From positions 239,548 to 303,547 of the forward strand of contig NZ_QVNQ01000010.1 in the NCBI RefSeq assembly GCF_003432485.1: 64,000 nt of DNA, given 5' to 3'. Within the stretch, counting starts at the first letter, position 1, and each line of letters begins with the position of its first letter. Below, one piece after another: positions 50,869 to 59,604 of the stretch. The position numbers and the translations under genes are program-made. The DNA is from Actinomadura spongiicola (GTDB lineage: Bacteria; Actinomycetota; Actinomycetes; Streptosporangiales; Streptosporangiaceae). Under the pieces are notes generated by a model, which ran no database searches, had not been told where the DNA came from, and saw only the letters and a program-made list of their open reading frames with translations.

Positions 50869-52166
50869 GCGTCCTCCGGTACCGTGCCGAGGCTCTCGCG
50901 GGGCAGCACGCCCTTCATCGCCAGCAGGGACAGCAGCGGGCGGAGCACCCGCTGGCGGCGGAACGACTTCTCCGGGTACTCGCCGTCCTGCGCCTCGACG
51001 CCCGTCGCCGACGCGAAGTGCAGCGTGGAGTCCGCGCACTTCTGGACGGGGACGAGCCACGACTCCACCCCGCGGGACTTGAGGAAGGCGTAGGCGTCCT
51101 CGGACTCCTGCTCCACCGTGTGGAGGTCGAGGTCGTCCTTGCGGCCGAGCCACTCGTCGACCTCTTTGAAGACGCGCAGCGTGTCCGACTTCGCGACGAC
51201 CATCGCCGCGGGGATCGGCAGGAACTCCCGGCCGCGCCCCGGATGGACGTGCGCGAGGTGGGACAGCACCGCGGTGAACCCGGGGTCGCCGGTCCGGCGG
51301 CCGTGCCGCGTGTCGAGGCTCGCGCCGTCCGCCACGAACATCAACGCGTCCGCGATGGACATGAACGGCGTGGACGCGGCGATGCCGCCCCGGGTGAAGA
51401 TCTCCCCGGGCACGTCGAAGATCAGCAGCGCGTACTGCTCGCCGGTGTGCCCGCTGGTGATCCGGTACGCGCAGGCGAACTCGGGGTTCCCGGTGAGCCG
51501 GGTGGCGGGCAGCAGCTTGCGCTCGTTCAGCAGGCCGAGCTGGTTCTGGTCGAACAGCTCCTGCTGGAGGCGCGGGTCCAAGGGGAGCACGTCCAGCCGG
51601 TGGGAGATCTTCAACGCGGACTGGCCGAGCTCCTCCATCATCGCCCACAGCAGGCTGGACTTGCCCGACCCCGCCTGCCCGACCATGCCGACGATCAGCG
51701 TGGTCATGCCGCCGAGCGCGGCGGGGATGAAATGGTCCTCGTCGGTCATCTCGCAGACCCGCCAGGCGTGCATGGTCCGGTTGCGCCAGCGGACCTCGTT
51801 CTCGCCGTCCGCCCGCACCAGCGCGACCTCGCCGTCCACCGTGTCGCGGCTGACGAGCGGGGCGCTGTCCCAGTCGAACTCGCTGAGGCAGTACGGGCAC
51901 ACCATCCTGCGTCCCGGCGGATCGTCCGGCGGGCCCGGAGTGCGGGGCCTGCGCGAGGACGTCTCCGACTCCTGCCCGAACGACGGCGGGGAAGGCGGCT
52001 GCGCGGCGGCCTGCGGCGTGGAACCCGGTTGCGCGGCGCCCGGCTGCGCGGCGCCCGGCGGCGTGTAGTCGATCCGGGGCTCGGGCGGCGTCGACGGCGG
52101 CATCGGATACGGCGGCCCGTCCCGCCGGGGCGGCATCTTCGGACGCGGGGCTTCGAGATCGCTCAC
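50865..52166 (-). CDS. Zinc-ribbon TRAFAC-type GTPase, second copy
   Basis: 433 residues from GTG 52166, with GGTGAGG upstream. Residues 1-85 are Pro/Ala/Gln-rich. Then come a half zinc ribbon (CPYCLSEFDWD), P-loop GQAGSGKS near 165, switch FDVPGE near 253 and VAKSD near 325. The C-terminus repeats the paralogue's QRVLRPLLSLLAMKG. It is 2 bases from the second pseudokinase gene and overlaps the GAP1-type gene. A pseudokinase-GTPase pair thus occurs twice in the operon. Confidence 0.78.
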   Translation of the reverse strand: MSDLEAPRPKMPPRRDGPPYPMPPSTPPEPRIDYTPPGAAQPGAAQPGSTPQAAAQPPSPPSFGQESETSSRRPRTPGPPDDPPGRRMVCPYCLSEFDWDSAPLVSRDTVDGEVALVRADGENEVRWRNRTMHAWRVCEMTDEDHFIPAALGGMTTLIVGMVGQAGSGKSSLLWAMMEELGQSALKISHRLDVLPLDPRLQQELFDQNQLGLLNERKLLPATRLTGNPEFACAYRITSGHTGEQYALLIFDVPGEIFTRGGIAASTPFMSIADALMFVADGASLDTRHGRRTGDPGFTAVLSHLAHVHPGRGREFLPIPAAMVVAKSDTLRVFKEVDEWLGRKDDLDLHTVEQESEDAYAFLKSRGVESWLVPVQKCADSTLHFASATGVEAQDGEYPEKSFRRQRVLRPLLSLLAMKGVLPRESLGTVPEDA

Positions 52167-52168
52167 GT

Positions 52169-53236
52169 TTACCTCACCACCAGGACGAACAGCAGAACGG
52201 CGACCAGGGCGAACAAACCGAACACCAGCCACGAACGGGAGCCGCCTTCACGCGGCGACGGCTCCGGCCGCGCCGCCGCCCGCACTTCCGACCACGCCTC
52301 CGACCGGGGCCGTTCCGCGACACCGGACCGCCTTTGCCGCGGCGCGACCCGGTTGAACTCCCGCTGCTGGCGACGCAGCTCCCGGAACTCCCTGCGATGG
52401 GCGTCGGGCTCGACGCGCCGCTCGTCCGTCCTGGCGCCCTCCTGAGCGGGGCGCTCCTGGGCGGGACGCTCCTGGGCGGGACGCTGCTGGGCGGGACGGC
52501 TCCGCCGCAACCGCTCCACCATCTCCCGCGGCGCGGGGGGAATCTCGGCGAGCAGGGCCGGTTCGAGGGACTCGGCGAGACGGGGAGCGGCGTCCGCAAG
52601 CCTCCCCAGCGCCGCCGTGGGACGGCCGTCGGTGCTTCCGGCGGCGAGGCGGCACAGCAGCAGCGCCGCCGCCCGCACGTCGGGGACGTCGCTGACCGGC
52701 AGCCCGGTGGGCGACCCCAGCGCGGACTCGGTCAACCCCGGAATCGGACCGAGGGCCTCCACATGTCCGAACTCCTGCAACTGGATCTGGAGGCCGTCCC
52801 AGAACACGCTGTCGGCCGACACGGCGCGATGCGCGAACCCGAGGTCCGCGAGCGCCGCCAGCGCGCCGAACAGGTCGCGTGCCGCCCTGTCGAGCTGGGC
52901 CGCGTCGAGCCGCAGCTTCGGATCGCACCGGAAGATCGGTACGCCGCGCCTGGTGACCATGAGGCAGACCGGGTCCTGCGCCGTCCGGAAGCCCAGCAAC
53001 CGGCCGAACGCGGTGTGCCGCCCGCTGATGCGGTTGTAGGCGTCGGCCTCGCGGCGCAGCACCTTCGTTCCGGCGCGCGACACGGCGGTCTTGACCAGGG
53101 CGTCGCGGTCGCCGGTCCGGCCGTAGCGGTGCACGGCGAGCTCGTTCTCGTGCTGGAGGTCGTCCTGGGGGGTGAAGCCGAGCTCGACCCGTCCCGAATG
53201 CCCGAAGGGCTTCTGCAGGACGAACGTTTCTTCCAC
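52169..53236 (-). CDS. Membrane-anchored pseudokinase, second copy
   Basis: 355 residues from ATG 53236, the first gene of the operon. A kinase-like region (DALVKTAVSR, later FAHRAVSADSVFWD) keeps the VFWD loop but lacks the catalytic Asp (HRAV), and the DFG region reads LQEFG. A Gln/Glu-rich linker with RPAQE repeats follows, then a single span at the C-terminus (WLVFGLFALVAVLLFVLVV). The layout is the same as the protein at 45235-46536. A promoter-like pair lies about 45 bases upstream. Confidence 0.7.
   Translation of the reverse strand: MEETFVLQKPFGHSGRVELGFTPQDDLQHENELAVHRYGRTGDRDALVKTAVSRAGTKVLRREADAYNRISGRHTAFGRLLGFRTAQDPVCLMVTRRGVPIFRCDPKLRLDAAQLDRAARDLFGALAALADLGFAHRAVSADSVFWDGLQIQLQEFGHVEALGPIPGLTESALGSPTGLPVSDVPDVRAAALLLCRLAAGSTDGRPTAALGRLADAAPRLAESLEPALLAEIPPAPREMVERLRRSRPAQQRPAQERPAQERPAQEGARTDERRVEPDAHRREFRELRRQQREFNRVAPRQRRSGVAERPRSEAWSEVRAAARPEPSPREGGSRSWLVFGLFALVAVLLFVLVVR
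52440..52499 (-). repeat. 15-base coding tandem repeat (RPAQE units)
   Basis: Four in-frame units of RPAQ-Q/E in the linker of the second pseudokinase, read from near-identical 15-base blocks. As in the first pseudokinase, the linker between kinase-like domain and membrane span is built from short repeats. Confidence 0.7.
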
Positions 53237-53279
53237 CGGCGCCCCCGCACGTCCGATATTGAACTGGATTCCGTGCCCA

Positions 53280-53309
53280 TATTTACGGCATTAGGGGTAA
53301 GAAGCTCAA
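53280..53309 (-). promoter_or_regulatory. Candidate sigma-70-type promoter of the second operon
   Basis: On the minus strand, TTGAGC (53304-53309) and TAAATA (53280-53285) are 18 bases apart, which gives a leader of about 35-40 bases before ATG 53236. The region is much more AT-rich than the surrounding DNA. The pair is seen directly; use as a promoter is inferred. Confidence 0.45.
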
Positions 53310-54043
53310 GTTAGCGAGAAGGATTGTTATACAGTGGGCTGGTCTGGACCAGTCCATACCACGCCTGGCAATCCGCCCTCCTTTACTCCATCGGACCACC
53401 TCGCTTCGCGCCCACACTCCAACATCCGCAAATTGACCGGATATGGACATTCCCGGCACTGCTCACAACGGCACCGCAGACGAACAGGCCACTCGCGTAC
53501 CATCGTGAATGGCCTTTTCCCTCCGTCGGGCCGGGCCGCCGGAGGTCACGGATCCGGCGCGTGCGCGACGCCCTGACCGTCCACGAGCGAACTTCCTGCT
53601 GACCAGCACAAATGGTCAGCGGGGGGCGGAACGCGATCATGTCCGGCCTGTTCAAGACCGGCGCGGACACCAACGTCCTGCGGCCCGATCGCTGTCATCG
53701 GGCGCCCGTCCCACTGACCGCGGCGGCTCATCGTCCAGACCGCGCGGCTTGCCGTGGCCACGGGCCGACCGCGGCTCATGAGGCACGGCCCGCCTCCCGG
53801 CAGCCGGGACGCGGACCCGGGGCGCACGGTCGGCGAAGTCCCCTGCCCCGGCGACCAGCGATGGACCGCGCGCCGCGTCCGGCCGCCCTGGTTCGGGAGT
53901 ACCCGCGGATGGACATCGTCCCGGACGGCCTCCACATCCGCCGCCTGGGCACCCCGCCATTCCAAGACGAGGTCGCCATTCCCCTACAGGCCACTCGTGA
54001 CAATCTGTAGAGGAATGGCGACCACAAAAACAAAAGGCGGCGA
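53310..54043. other. Long intergenic region, no convincing gene
   Basis: About 730 bases. Short open frames on both strands have no ribosome-binding site, domain or matching neighbour. The only clear structure is the hairpin at 53971-54023. The left end overlaps the promoter area of the second operon. Confidence 0.5.
53971..54023. terminator. Strong 19-base-arm hairpin after the VWA gene
   Basis: Arms 53971-53989 and 54005-54023 pair with a single mismatch (GTCGCCATTCC side against GGAATGGCGAC), with a 15-base loop. It lies 20 bases past the stop of the leftward VWA gene, so it could end that transcript. It lacks a T-run on the far side, so a bidirectional terminator, a processing site or a remnant mobile repeat are all possible. 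Confidence 0.5.
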
Positions 54044-55354
54044 TTATTGCTGGTCGTCGTCCTTCTTGCGCCGGTAGGAGGGACGCGACTGGTAGCCGGA
54101 CTGGCCGGAGTTGCCCGCCTTCATGGCGCTGTCCTGGGAGGAGTACTTCGCGGCCCGGCTGATCTCACCGCGCTGGATTTCTCGTTGCAGGTAGTCGAGG
54201 GCCTCGGCCTCCTCGGCCAGGTCGTCGGCGAGTTCCGCCGGGGCCTGCGCGCGGGCGGCGTCATTGAGCGCCTGGGCATCGCCGATCTCGCGGAGCGCGG
54301 CCTGGGTGTCCCCCTGCGACAGAAAGGCCGACGCCCGCCTTTTGGCCTGCTGGGTCCGCAGGTAGGCGACCTCGGTGCGCACCACCGGATCGGGAATCCG
54401 GCCCGCCGCCTCATCTCCCGGCACCACGTTCACGTGCACGGGAACGGTCACGGTGTGCTCCTTCAGCGTGGGAATTTCCACCCAGGTGAACTCCAGCGTC
54501 GCCACCTCGGCCAGTCCGAGCGCGCTGATCGCCGGAATCTCCAGGACCACCAGTAGTTTGCGTCTTTCCTCGGCGTAGAAACCGCCGAGTTCGGCCCGCA
54601 CACCGTTCGGCCCGGCCGAGGACGGCAGCTCGTTCAGCAGCCGGACCGCCCTGACCCGCGCGGACGGTCGGATCAACACCGAGGCGGCCTGGGCGACCAG
54701 ATCCAGCAGGTTGTCGACCTCCCCGACGATCAGTTGGGCGGCGGTGTCGGGCTCCTCCGCGAACAGTTCGTTCCCCAGGCCCTCCCGGGCGAGCGCCGAC
54801 ATGATCGCCTCGTCGTAGCCCAGGCCGTAGCCGAGCGCCGACGTGGTGACGTTCTGCTCGCGCGCACCGGCCGCGATCGCGCCGAGCGCTCCCGCCTCGG
54901 TGATCCCGACATTGGCGTGCCCGTCGCTGACGACCAGCACCGTCGCCCCCGTCGGCCCGGCCACCGACCGGGCCTCCTGGAGCCCGCGCAGGTAGCCCGC
55001 CGACAGGTCGGTGGAACCGCGGCAGGTCACCCCCTCGATCGCCCGCTCGACCGCCGCCTTGTCCCGCAGCGGACCGGCGGGCACGACCACTTCGACCTCG
55101 TGGTCGAACGTCACGACACCGAAGTTGTCGCTCGGATCCAGCCGGTCCACGACCGTGCTCAGCGCGGTCTTCGCCCCCGCCAGCCGTCCACCCCCCATGG
55201 AACCGCTCCGATCGAGCACGACGACGAACGTCCCGGCGGGTCTTTCGGTCCGTTCACCGGACGGTTCCGGGGCCTCGATCTCCATCAGAAGCGAAAGTTC
55301 GTCTTCGGTCTCGTGCGCCACGATCTCCACGTCGAGATAGGCGTTCACGCGCAT
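54044..55354 (-). CDS. VWA-domain protein
   Basis: 436 residues from ATG 55354. The metal-ion site is complete: DRSGSM (DxSxS) near residue 48, the Thr in GSTDLSAG near 113 and VVSDGH near 143. Residues 210-310 are beta-rich, and the C-terminal 110 residues are helical with Gln/Ser/Tyr-rich tail. No signal peptide or membrane span is seen. It stands alone between the second NTPase operon and a small secreted protein. VWA proteins often join AAA/GTPase systems, so it could be a partner of the operons to its left. Confidence 0.8.
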   Translation of the reverse strand: MRVNAYLDVEIVAHETEDELSLLMEIEAPEPSGERTERPAGTFVVVLDRSGSMGGGRLAGAKTALSTVVDRLDPSDNFGVVTFDHEVEVVVPAGPLRDKAAVERAIEGVTCRGSTDLSAGYLRGLQEARSVAGPTGATVLVVSDGHANVGITEAGALGAIAAGAREQNVTTSALGYGLGYDEAIMSALAREGLGNELFAEEPDTAAQLIVGEVDNLLDLVAQAASVLIRPSARVRAVRLLNELPSSAGPNGVRAELGGFYAEERRKLLVVLEIPAISALGLAEVATLEFTWVEIPTLKEHTVTVPVHVNVVPGDEAAGRIPDPVVRTEVAYLRTQQAKRRASAFLSQGDTQAALREIGDAQALNDAARAQAPAELADDLAEEAEALDYLQREIQRGEISRAAKYSSQDSAMKAGNSGQSGYQSRPSYRRKKDDDQQ

Positions 55355-55749
55355 GCGTTCCTCCTCCGGTCACCGATATCGTCGTGGCGGTCACGGCGAT
55401 CCCACAAGTCATTCCACGAAGACGCACCTGCCGGTCTGCGCATGGCGTCCAGACAGGTCGCGAAATCGCCGGGTCGACATGCCGAGTCACCGAAGCGGCC
55501 GTCCGAACAACGTCGCGTTGGCCGAAGACCGCAGAAGTAGACCTCATGGGCGTTGGTCGGCCATTGGCCGGTGGCTAAGAAAGACTTCCCTGACCGCACA
55601 TGCGGTCGGGGTAGCAAACCCCCGGACGTGTTATTACGGTCAGCGGTAAATGCCGAAGCTCGTCAAGTCACCGGCGCCGTTATGGTTTCGCCGAACTGCC
55701 AGTAGCCGGGACCCTTCGCGCCATAGCGTGCGCTGCCGCCGCACCTGGT
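55355..55749. other. Gene-free stretch with one short dyad
   Basis: About 395 bases. The half next to the VWA gene must hold its promoter. A dyad GACCGCA-CA-TGCGGTC lies near 55592-55607. No open frame here has coding support. Confidence 0.4.
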
Positions 55750-56076
55750 TCAGACGCCGCACTCGCCCGAATGGATGCCCACGATGACACGAAAGCGGTC
55801 GTTGTCCTTGAAGCCATAGAGGTCGTTGTCCTTGAAGCAGAGACCGTCCATGTCAGAGCTTCCGAGAACGCTGCGCTCGCCGCTGGCCCGTCCCTCCGGG
55901 GATTGCACGTCGGACAGGGCCTGGCCGCCCCTGAGAACCGTGACCATGCCCTGGGTGGCAGCAGGCTCGGACCTGTCGGTCGCCGGGGCTCGGGCGTCGA
56001 CCGTGGTCCCCATGGCCAGCAGACCGGCGGTGACGGTGGCCAGCAGGGCGCCGACCGCTTTCGCGGTGGTGTGCAT
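55750..56076 (-). CDS. Small secreted protein with FKDND repeat
   Basis: 108 residues from ATG 56076, preceded by a strong GGAGGGGGG box. The first 28 residues are a signal peptide (MHTTAKAVGALLATVTAGLL, cleavage near VDA). The mature part has two Cys (LCFKD and GECGV) and an internal repeat FKDNDLYG/FKDNDRFR. No known family is recognised. It might be a small extracellular protein or an inhibitor-like peptide. Confidence 0.55.
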   Translation of the reverse strand: MHTTAKAVGALLATVTAGLLAMGTTVDARAPATDRSEPAATQGMVTVLRGGQALSDVQSPEGRASGERSVLGSSDMDGLCFKDNDLYGFKDNDRFRVIVGIHSGECGV

Positions 56077-56364
56077 GACGTTCCCCCCTCCCTCTCGCTG
56101 GTTCGAAGACGGGCCCGTCCACCGCTGCGCCTGTCACCGCGCGACGGCGGCGGCCGTGCCCTGGAAAGAGGACAACCCGGTGGCCGGGGTGTCCAATAGG
56201 GGGGCCGGACAGGCTCGGCCGCCCTCGTCCGGGTCGCGGCCGGAAGCGGACGGCGAGACCCGACCACAATCGGACACGCACAGTCACTGTTCAGACACTC
56301 TCGGACAAGATCTGAGGGATAATTGACGTGAGGCACGGCAAGAATCCAGGCGCAGAGGTCCGGC

Positions 56365-57384
56365 GTGACAATCAGTGATGATTCAGAAGCTTCCCGGACC
56401 GTACGTCGGTCCGAGCTGGACTCGGTGACGGGCGGAGAGGAACTCGCGAGACTGCTGGCCGAGCAGTACGCGCGGGCCGATGTGTCGCTACGCGAACTGG
56501 AGCTGAGGTCGAACAAGGCGGGCGGGACACGGCTGCCGCGGGCGACCTGCTCGGACATGCTGGCCGGACGCAGGTTCCCCAAGAAGGCGGTGATGTTGGC
56601 GTTCCTACGGGCGTGTCAGGTGCCCGAGTCGCAGCTCCCCGACTGGGAGCGGGCATGGGAACGGGTGAAGATCTCCCAGATCTCAGCCGTACAGGCCACG
56701 GTGGCGCAACTTCCCGAAGCGGCACGGGACGGACGCGAGGTCTCCCTCAGCAAGTCCGAGGACCGCGTCGCGACCGTGGACCAGAACATCCAGCCGTCCA
56801 CGGGCGAACCCGGCCGCGGCTGGAGGCGTGCTCGGCGCCGCGTCGGATGGGCGGTCGGGCTGGCCGCCGTCCCCGTTCTGGGCACCGCCCTGGGCCTCTC
56901 GGCGCTCATCGATCCGGGGCCGTCCCCTCCCCGCTACCTGACCGACGACGGTCGCGCGTTCGGAAGCGGCGGGTCGAGCCAGTTCACCGTCACCGTCAAT
57001 CCCGCTCATTCCGAGCTGCGACTGACTCGCCGCCTCGACGCCATCATCGCGAGACAGACCGCGACCATCAGCGTGGACGGGGTTTTGGCCGCGGTCTGGC
57101 AACCCCTGCAAGGGGAATCGCGGATGTGGAGAGACCAGAGCGTCGTCCTTCCCTCCGCGCTGACAGTGGGACGCCGACGGCTCACCATCACCAACACGTT
57201 CGTGGCCTCGGAGCTGGACTTCAACGAGTTCGCCTACTTCGTCGACCAGAAGGTCGACGGCACCTGGTCCCGAGCCGACACGGTCGACGTCGGCCCGGCC
57301 CATCCGGAGAGCGAAGCCGCACACCACTACCGCATCATCCACCAGAACTGGGCCGGTACCCGCCATACCTCCTACCCGGAATGA
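56365..57384 (+). CDS. XRE-type HTH protein with transmembrane and extracellular part
   Basis: 339 residues from GTG 56365 with AGAGG upstream. The N-terminal 90 residues (ELARLLAEQYARADVSLREL, ATCSDMLAGRRFPKKAVMLA) form a lambda-repressor-like HTH. A single span near 160-180 (VGWAVGLAAVPVLGTALGLS) separates it from a beta-rich extracellular domain (200-330). This layout is frequent in actinobacteria, but its signal is unknown. It is followed by the secreted GH43-type glycosidase on the same strand, which it may sense for or control. Confidence 0.65.
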   Translation: MTISDDSEASRTVRRSELDSVTGGEELARLLAEQYARADVSLRELELRSNKAGGTRLPRATCSDMLAGRRFPKKAVMLAFLRACQVPESQLPDWERAWERVKISQISAVQATVAQLPEAARDGREVSLSKSEDRVATVDQNIQPSTGEPGRGWRRARRRVGWAVGLAAVPVLGTALGLSALIDPGPSPPRYLTDDGRAFGSGGSSQFTVTVNPAHSELRLTRRLDAIIARQTATISVDGVLAAVWQPLQGESRMWRDQSVVLPSALTVGRRRLTITNTFVASELDFNEFAYFVDQKVDGTWSRADTVDVGPAHPESEAAHHYRIIHQNWAGTRHTSYPE

Positions 57385-57467
57385 AGCTCGCCCCCGCCAC
57401 GGCGCGTCCCGTATGCCGGAGCCATCCTCGGATATCGTCCGTCCTCGCACTCACCAGGAGGGGCCTG

Positions 57468-58802
57468 ATGCGATCGCCTGCTCTTACCCTGCTCCTTGTC
57501 GTCACCATGTTGATGACGACCACGGTGCACGTGGGCTCAGCTCTGGCAGTGGTCACGGTGCATCCCAAGGTCGCCATCGCCGCCGACTTCCCCGACCCGG
57601 ACCTACTCCAAGTCGGGTCCACCGTCTACGCGTACTCCACCAGCAGCGCGGGGCGCACGGTCCCTGTCGCCAGTGCGCCGTCCCCCACCGGACCATGGAC
57701 CATACGTGGGGACGCCCTGCCCACGAAACCGTCGTGGGTGAAGGAAGGCGGTTTCTGGGCGCCGGACGTCTCCCGGCGCGCGGACGGTCAGTACCTCATG
57801 TACTTCACCGCTCCGCGAGCCGGCACCACGCCCACGCGCATGTGCATCGGCGCCGCTCTCTCGACCGACCCCCTCGGCCCGTTCCGGCCCATCGGCGACG
57901 CCCCCCTTGTCTGCGACCTGAACGAAGGCGGCGACATCGACCCGGGGAGCTTCGTCGACACCGACGGAAAGCGATACCTGGTCTACAAGAACGACGGAAA
58001 CGCGCTCGGCAACAACACTCCCTCGATCATCTGGCTCCAGGAGGTACGCCCCGACGGGATCACCTTCATCGGCCCTCGAAGGGAACTGATCCGCAACGAT
58101 CACCCCGCTGAGCGAGGGGTGATCGAAGCACCCGTACTGATCAGGCGCCCGACCCAGTACGTCCTCCTCTACGCGGGCGTCCCATACTGCGGCAACGACT
58201 ACTTCACCGGCTACGCCGTGTCCTCTTCGCTCACAAGGCCCTTCACCAAGGCCCACCGTCCGCTGATGACCTCCGAAACCCTCGACGGCGCGGTGCGAGG
58301 CCCCGGCGGCGCCGACGTCATCGGCGACCAGCTCTTCTTTCACGGCTGGGTGGGAACCTGCCCCGGGCAGGGCTCACGCTGGGCGTACACGGCCGACCTG
58401 GGCTGGGCGAACGACTATCCCGTCGTGCGAGGAAGCCGGGTTCGCTACGAGGCCGAGCGCGGAGCCGTGAACCACGCCGTGGTCCGCACCGGCGCCGTCG
58501 GCGCGTCACAGGGCGCCGTCGTGGCCAAACTGGACTACCAGGACAGCTGGGTCGACATTCAAGTATTCGCCCCGACCTCCGGGGAGTACACCGCGCACGT
58601 GGCATATGCCGCCGGCTATGGCGACGCCCAGCACACCGTCACAGTGAACGGCACGTCCCGGTTCGTCCTGGATTACCCCGCCCACGGTTGGGACAACTGG
58701 AAACAGGTCAGGGCCTCCGTCAACCTGACCCGAGGATGGAACACCATCCGTTTCCAACACCACAACCGCTGGGCCGAACTCGACCACGTCGAAATCGCCT
58801 GA
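57468..58802 (+). CDS. Secreted GH43-type glycosidase with carbohydrate-binding module
   Basis: 444 residues from ATG 57468, chosen for AGGAGGGG 8 bases upstream; ATG 57381 in the same frame overlaps the previous stop. A signal peptide ends near residue 27. Residues 35-310 follow a five-bladed propeller pattern: FPDPDLLQVGSTVYAY (catalytic base Asp region), KEGGFWAPDV and VIEAPVLIRR (proton donor Glu), as in GH43-type arabinanases and xylosidases. The C-terminal 130 residues (RYEAERGAVNH, then WVDIQVFAPTSGEY) form a CBM35/CBM6-like jelly roll. It probably acts on plant arabino- or xylo-oligosaccharides outside the cell. Confidence 0.8.
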   Translation: MRSPALTLLLVVTMLMTTTVHVGSALAVVTVHPKVAIAADFPDPDLLQVGSTVYAYSTSSAGRTVPVASAPSPTGPWTIRGDALPTKPSWVKEGGFWAPDVSRRADGQYLMYFTAPRAGTTPTRMCIGAALSTDPLGPFRPIGDAPLVCDLNEGGDIDPGSFVDTDGKRYLVYKNDGNALGNNTPSIIWLQEVRPDGITFIGPRRELIRNDHPAERGVIEAPVLIRRPTQYVLLYAGVPYCGNDYFTGYAVSSSLTRPFTKAHRPLMTSETLDGAVRGPGGADVIGDQLFFHGWVGTCPGQGSRWAYTADLGWANDYPVVRGSRVRYEAERGAVNHAVVRTGAVGASQGAVVAKLDYQDSWVDIQVFAPTSGEYTAHVAYAAGYGDAQHTVTVNGTSRFVLDYPAHGWDNWKQVRASVNLTRGWNTIRFQHHNRWAELDHVEIA

Positions 58803-58912
58803 CCAACCCGCCCCCTCCAAGCGTGCGGCCAACGGGACTCTGAGACACGGCCCAGCCGGCAGGGGTGGTCGCGAAGTTGTTCGCCCCGGTGTTGCCCATG
58901 TCCGGGCCGTGG

Positions 58913-59512
58913 TCAGGGTGTTGAGGCTTGGTGTGGGCGGGGACGGGCGCGGACGTGCATGCGTTCGCCCTGGCGGCCGAAGAGGCTGAGCACCTCGACA
59001 GGGCCCTCGCCCGTCGTCCCGAACCAGTGCGGGAGCCGGGTGTCGAACTCGGCGACCTCGCCGGGGCTCAACTGGAGGTCGTGGTCGGCCAGGATGAGGC
59101 GTAGCCGTCCGGACAGGACGTAGAGCCACTCGTAGCCCTCGTGTGTGCAGGGGTCGGGTTCGCTGCGGGTGGCCGGGAGGACCATCTTGAAGGCCTGGAG
59201 CGGGCCGGTCTGGCGGGTCAGGGGCAGCACGGTGTTGCCGTTCACGCGCTTGGGCTTCAGCCGGACGCGGGGGTCGCCGACCTCGGGCGCGCCCACCAGT
59301 TCGTCGATCGGGATCTGGTAGGCCTGCGAGATGGGAAGCAGCAGTTCCAGGCTGGGACGGCGCTGACCGGTTTCCAGCCGCGACAGGGTGCTCGTGGAGA
59401 TGCCGGTGGCCTCGGCGAGCGAGGACAGCGTGACGTTGCGTTCGGTGCGCAGCCGCTTGAGGCGCGGCCCGACCTCGGCGAGGGCCTCGGTGACCGTGGA
59501 CGAGTGTCGCAT
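58913..59512 (-). CDS. XRE-cupin transcriptional regulator
   Basis: 199 residues. The N-terminal helix-turn-helix (LKRLRTERNVTLSSLAEATG, STLSRLETGQ) is followed by a cupin-2 barrel at 105-180 (HEGYEWLYVLSGRLRLILAD, then LSPGEVAEFDTRLPHW). Proteins of this form sense a small molecule in the cupin. It is divergent from the flavoprotein and MFS genes, which it likely represses. Confidence 0.85.
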   Translation of the reverse strand: MRHSSTVTEALAEVGPRLKRLRTERNVTLSSLAEATGISTSTLSRLETGQRRPSLELLLPISQAYQIPIDELVGAPEVGDPRVRLKPKRVNGNTVLPLTRQTGPLQAFKMVLPATRSEPDPCTHEGYEWLYVLSGRLRLILADHDLQLSPGEVAEFDTRLPHWFGTTGEGPVEVLSLFGRQGERMHVRARPRPHQASTP

Positions 59513-59604
59513 ACCCCCATTTCACCTCCGGAGTCCCAGAAATGGCAACAAGAGTTGCCATTGGTCGGGGTCGACGTTCATCGTCTGCCGCGGAGGTGAT
59601 CGCG

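Noticed and set aside
53612..54010. Plus-strand 132-codon frame in the gene-free region
   Set aside because: No ribosome-binding site or family, and its 3' end runs through the hairpin.
55750..56076. Idea that the small secreted protein is a second RiPP precursor
   Set aside because: No modifying enzyme is near, and its two cysteines are far apart without a core-like C-terminus.
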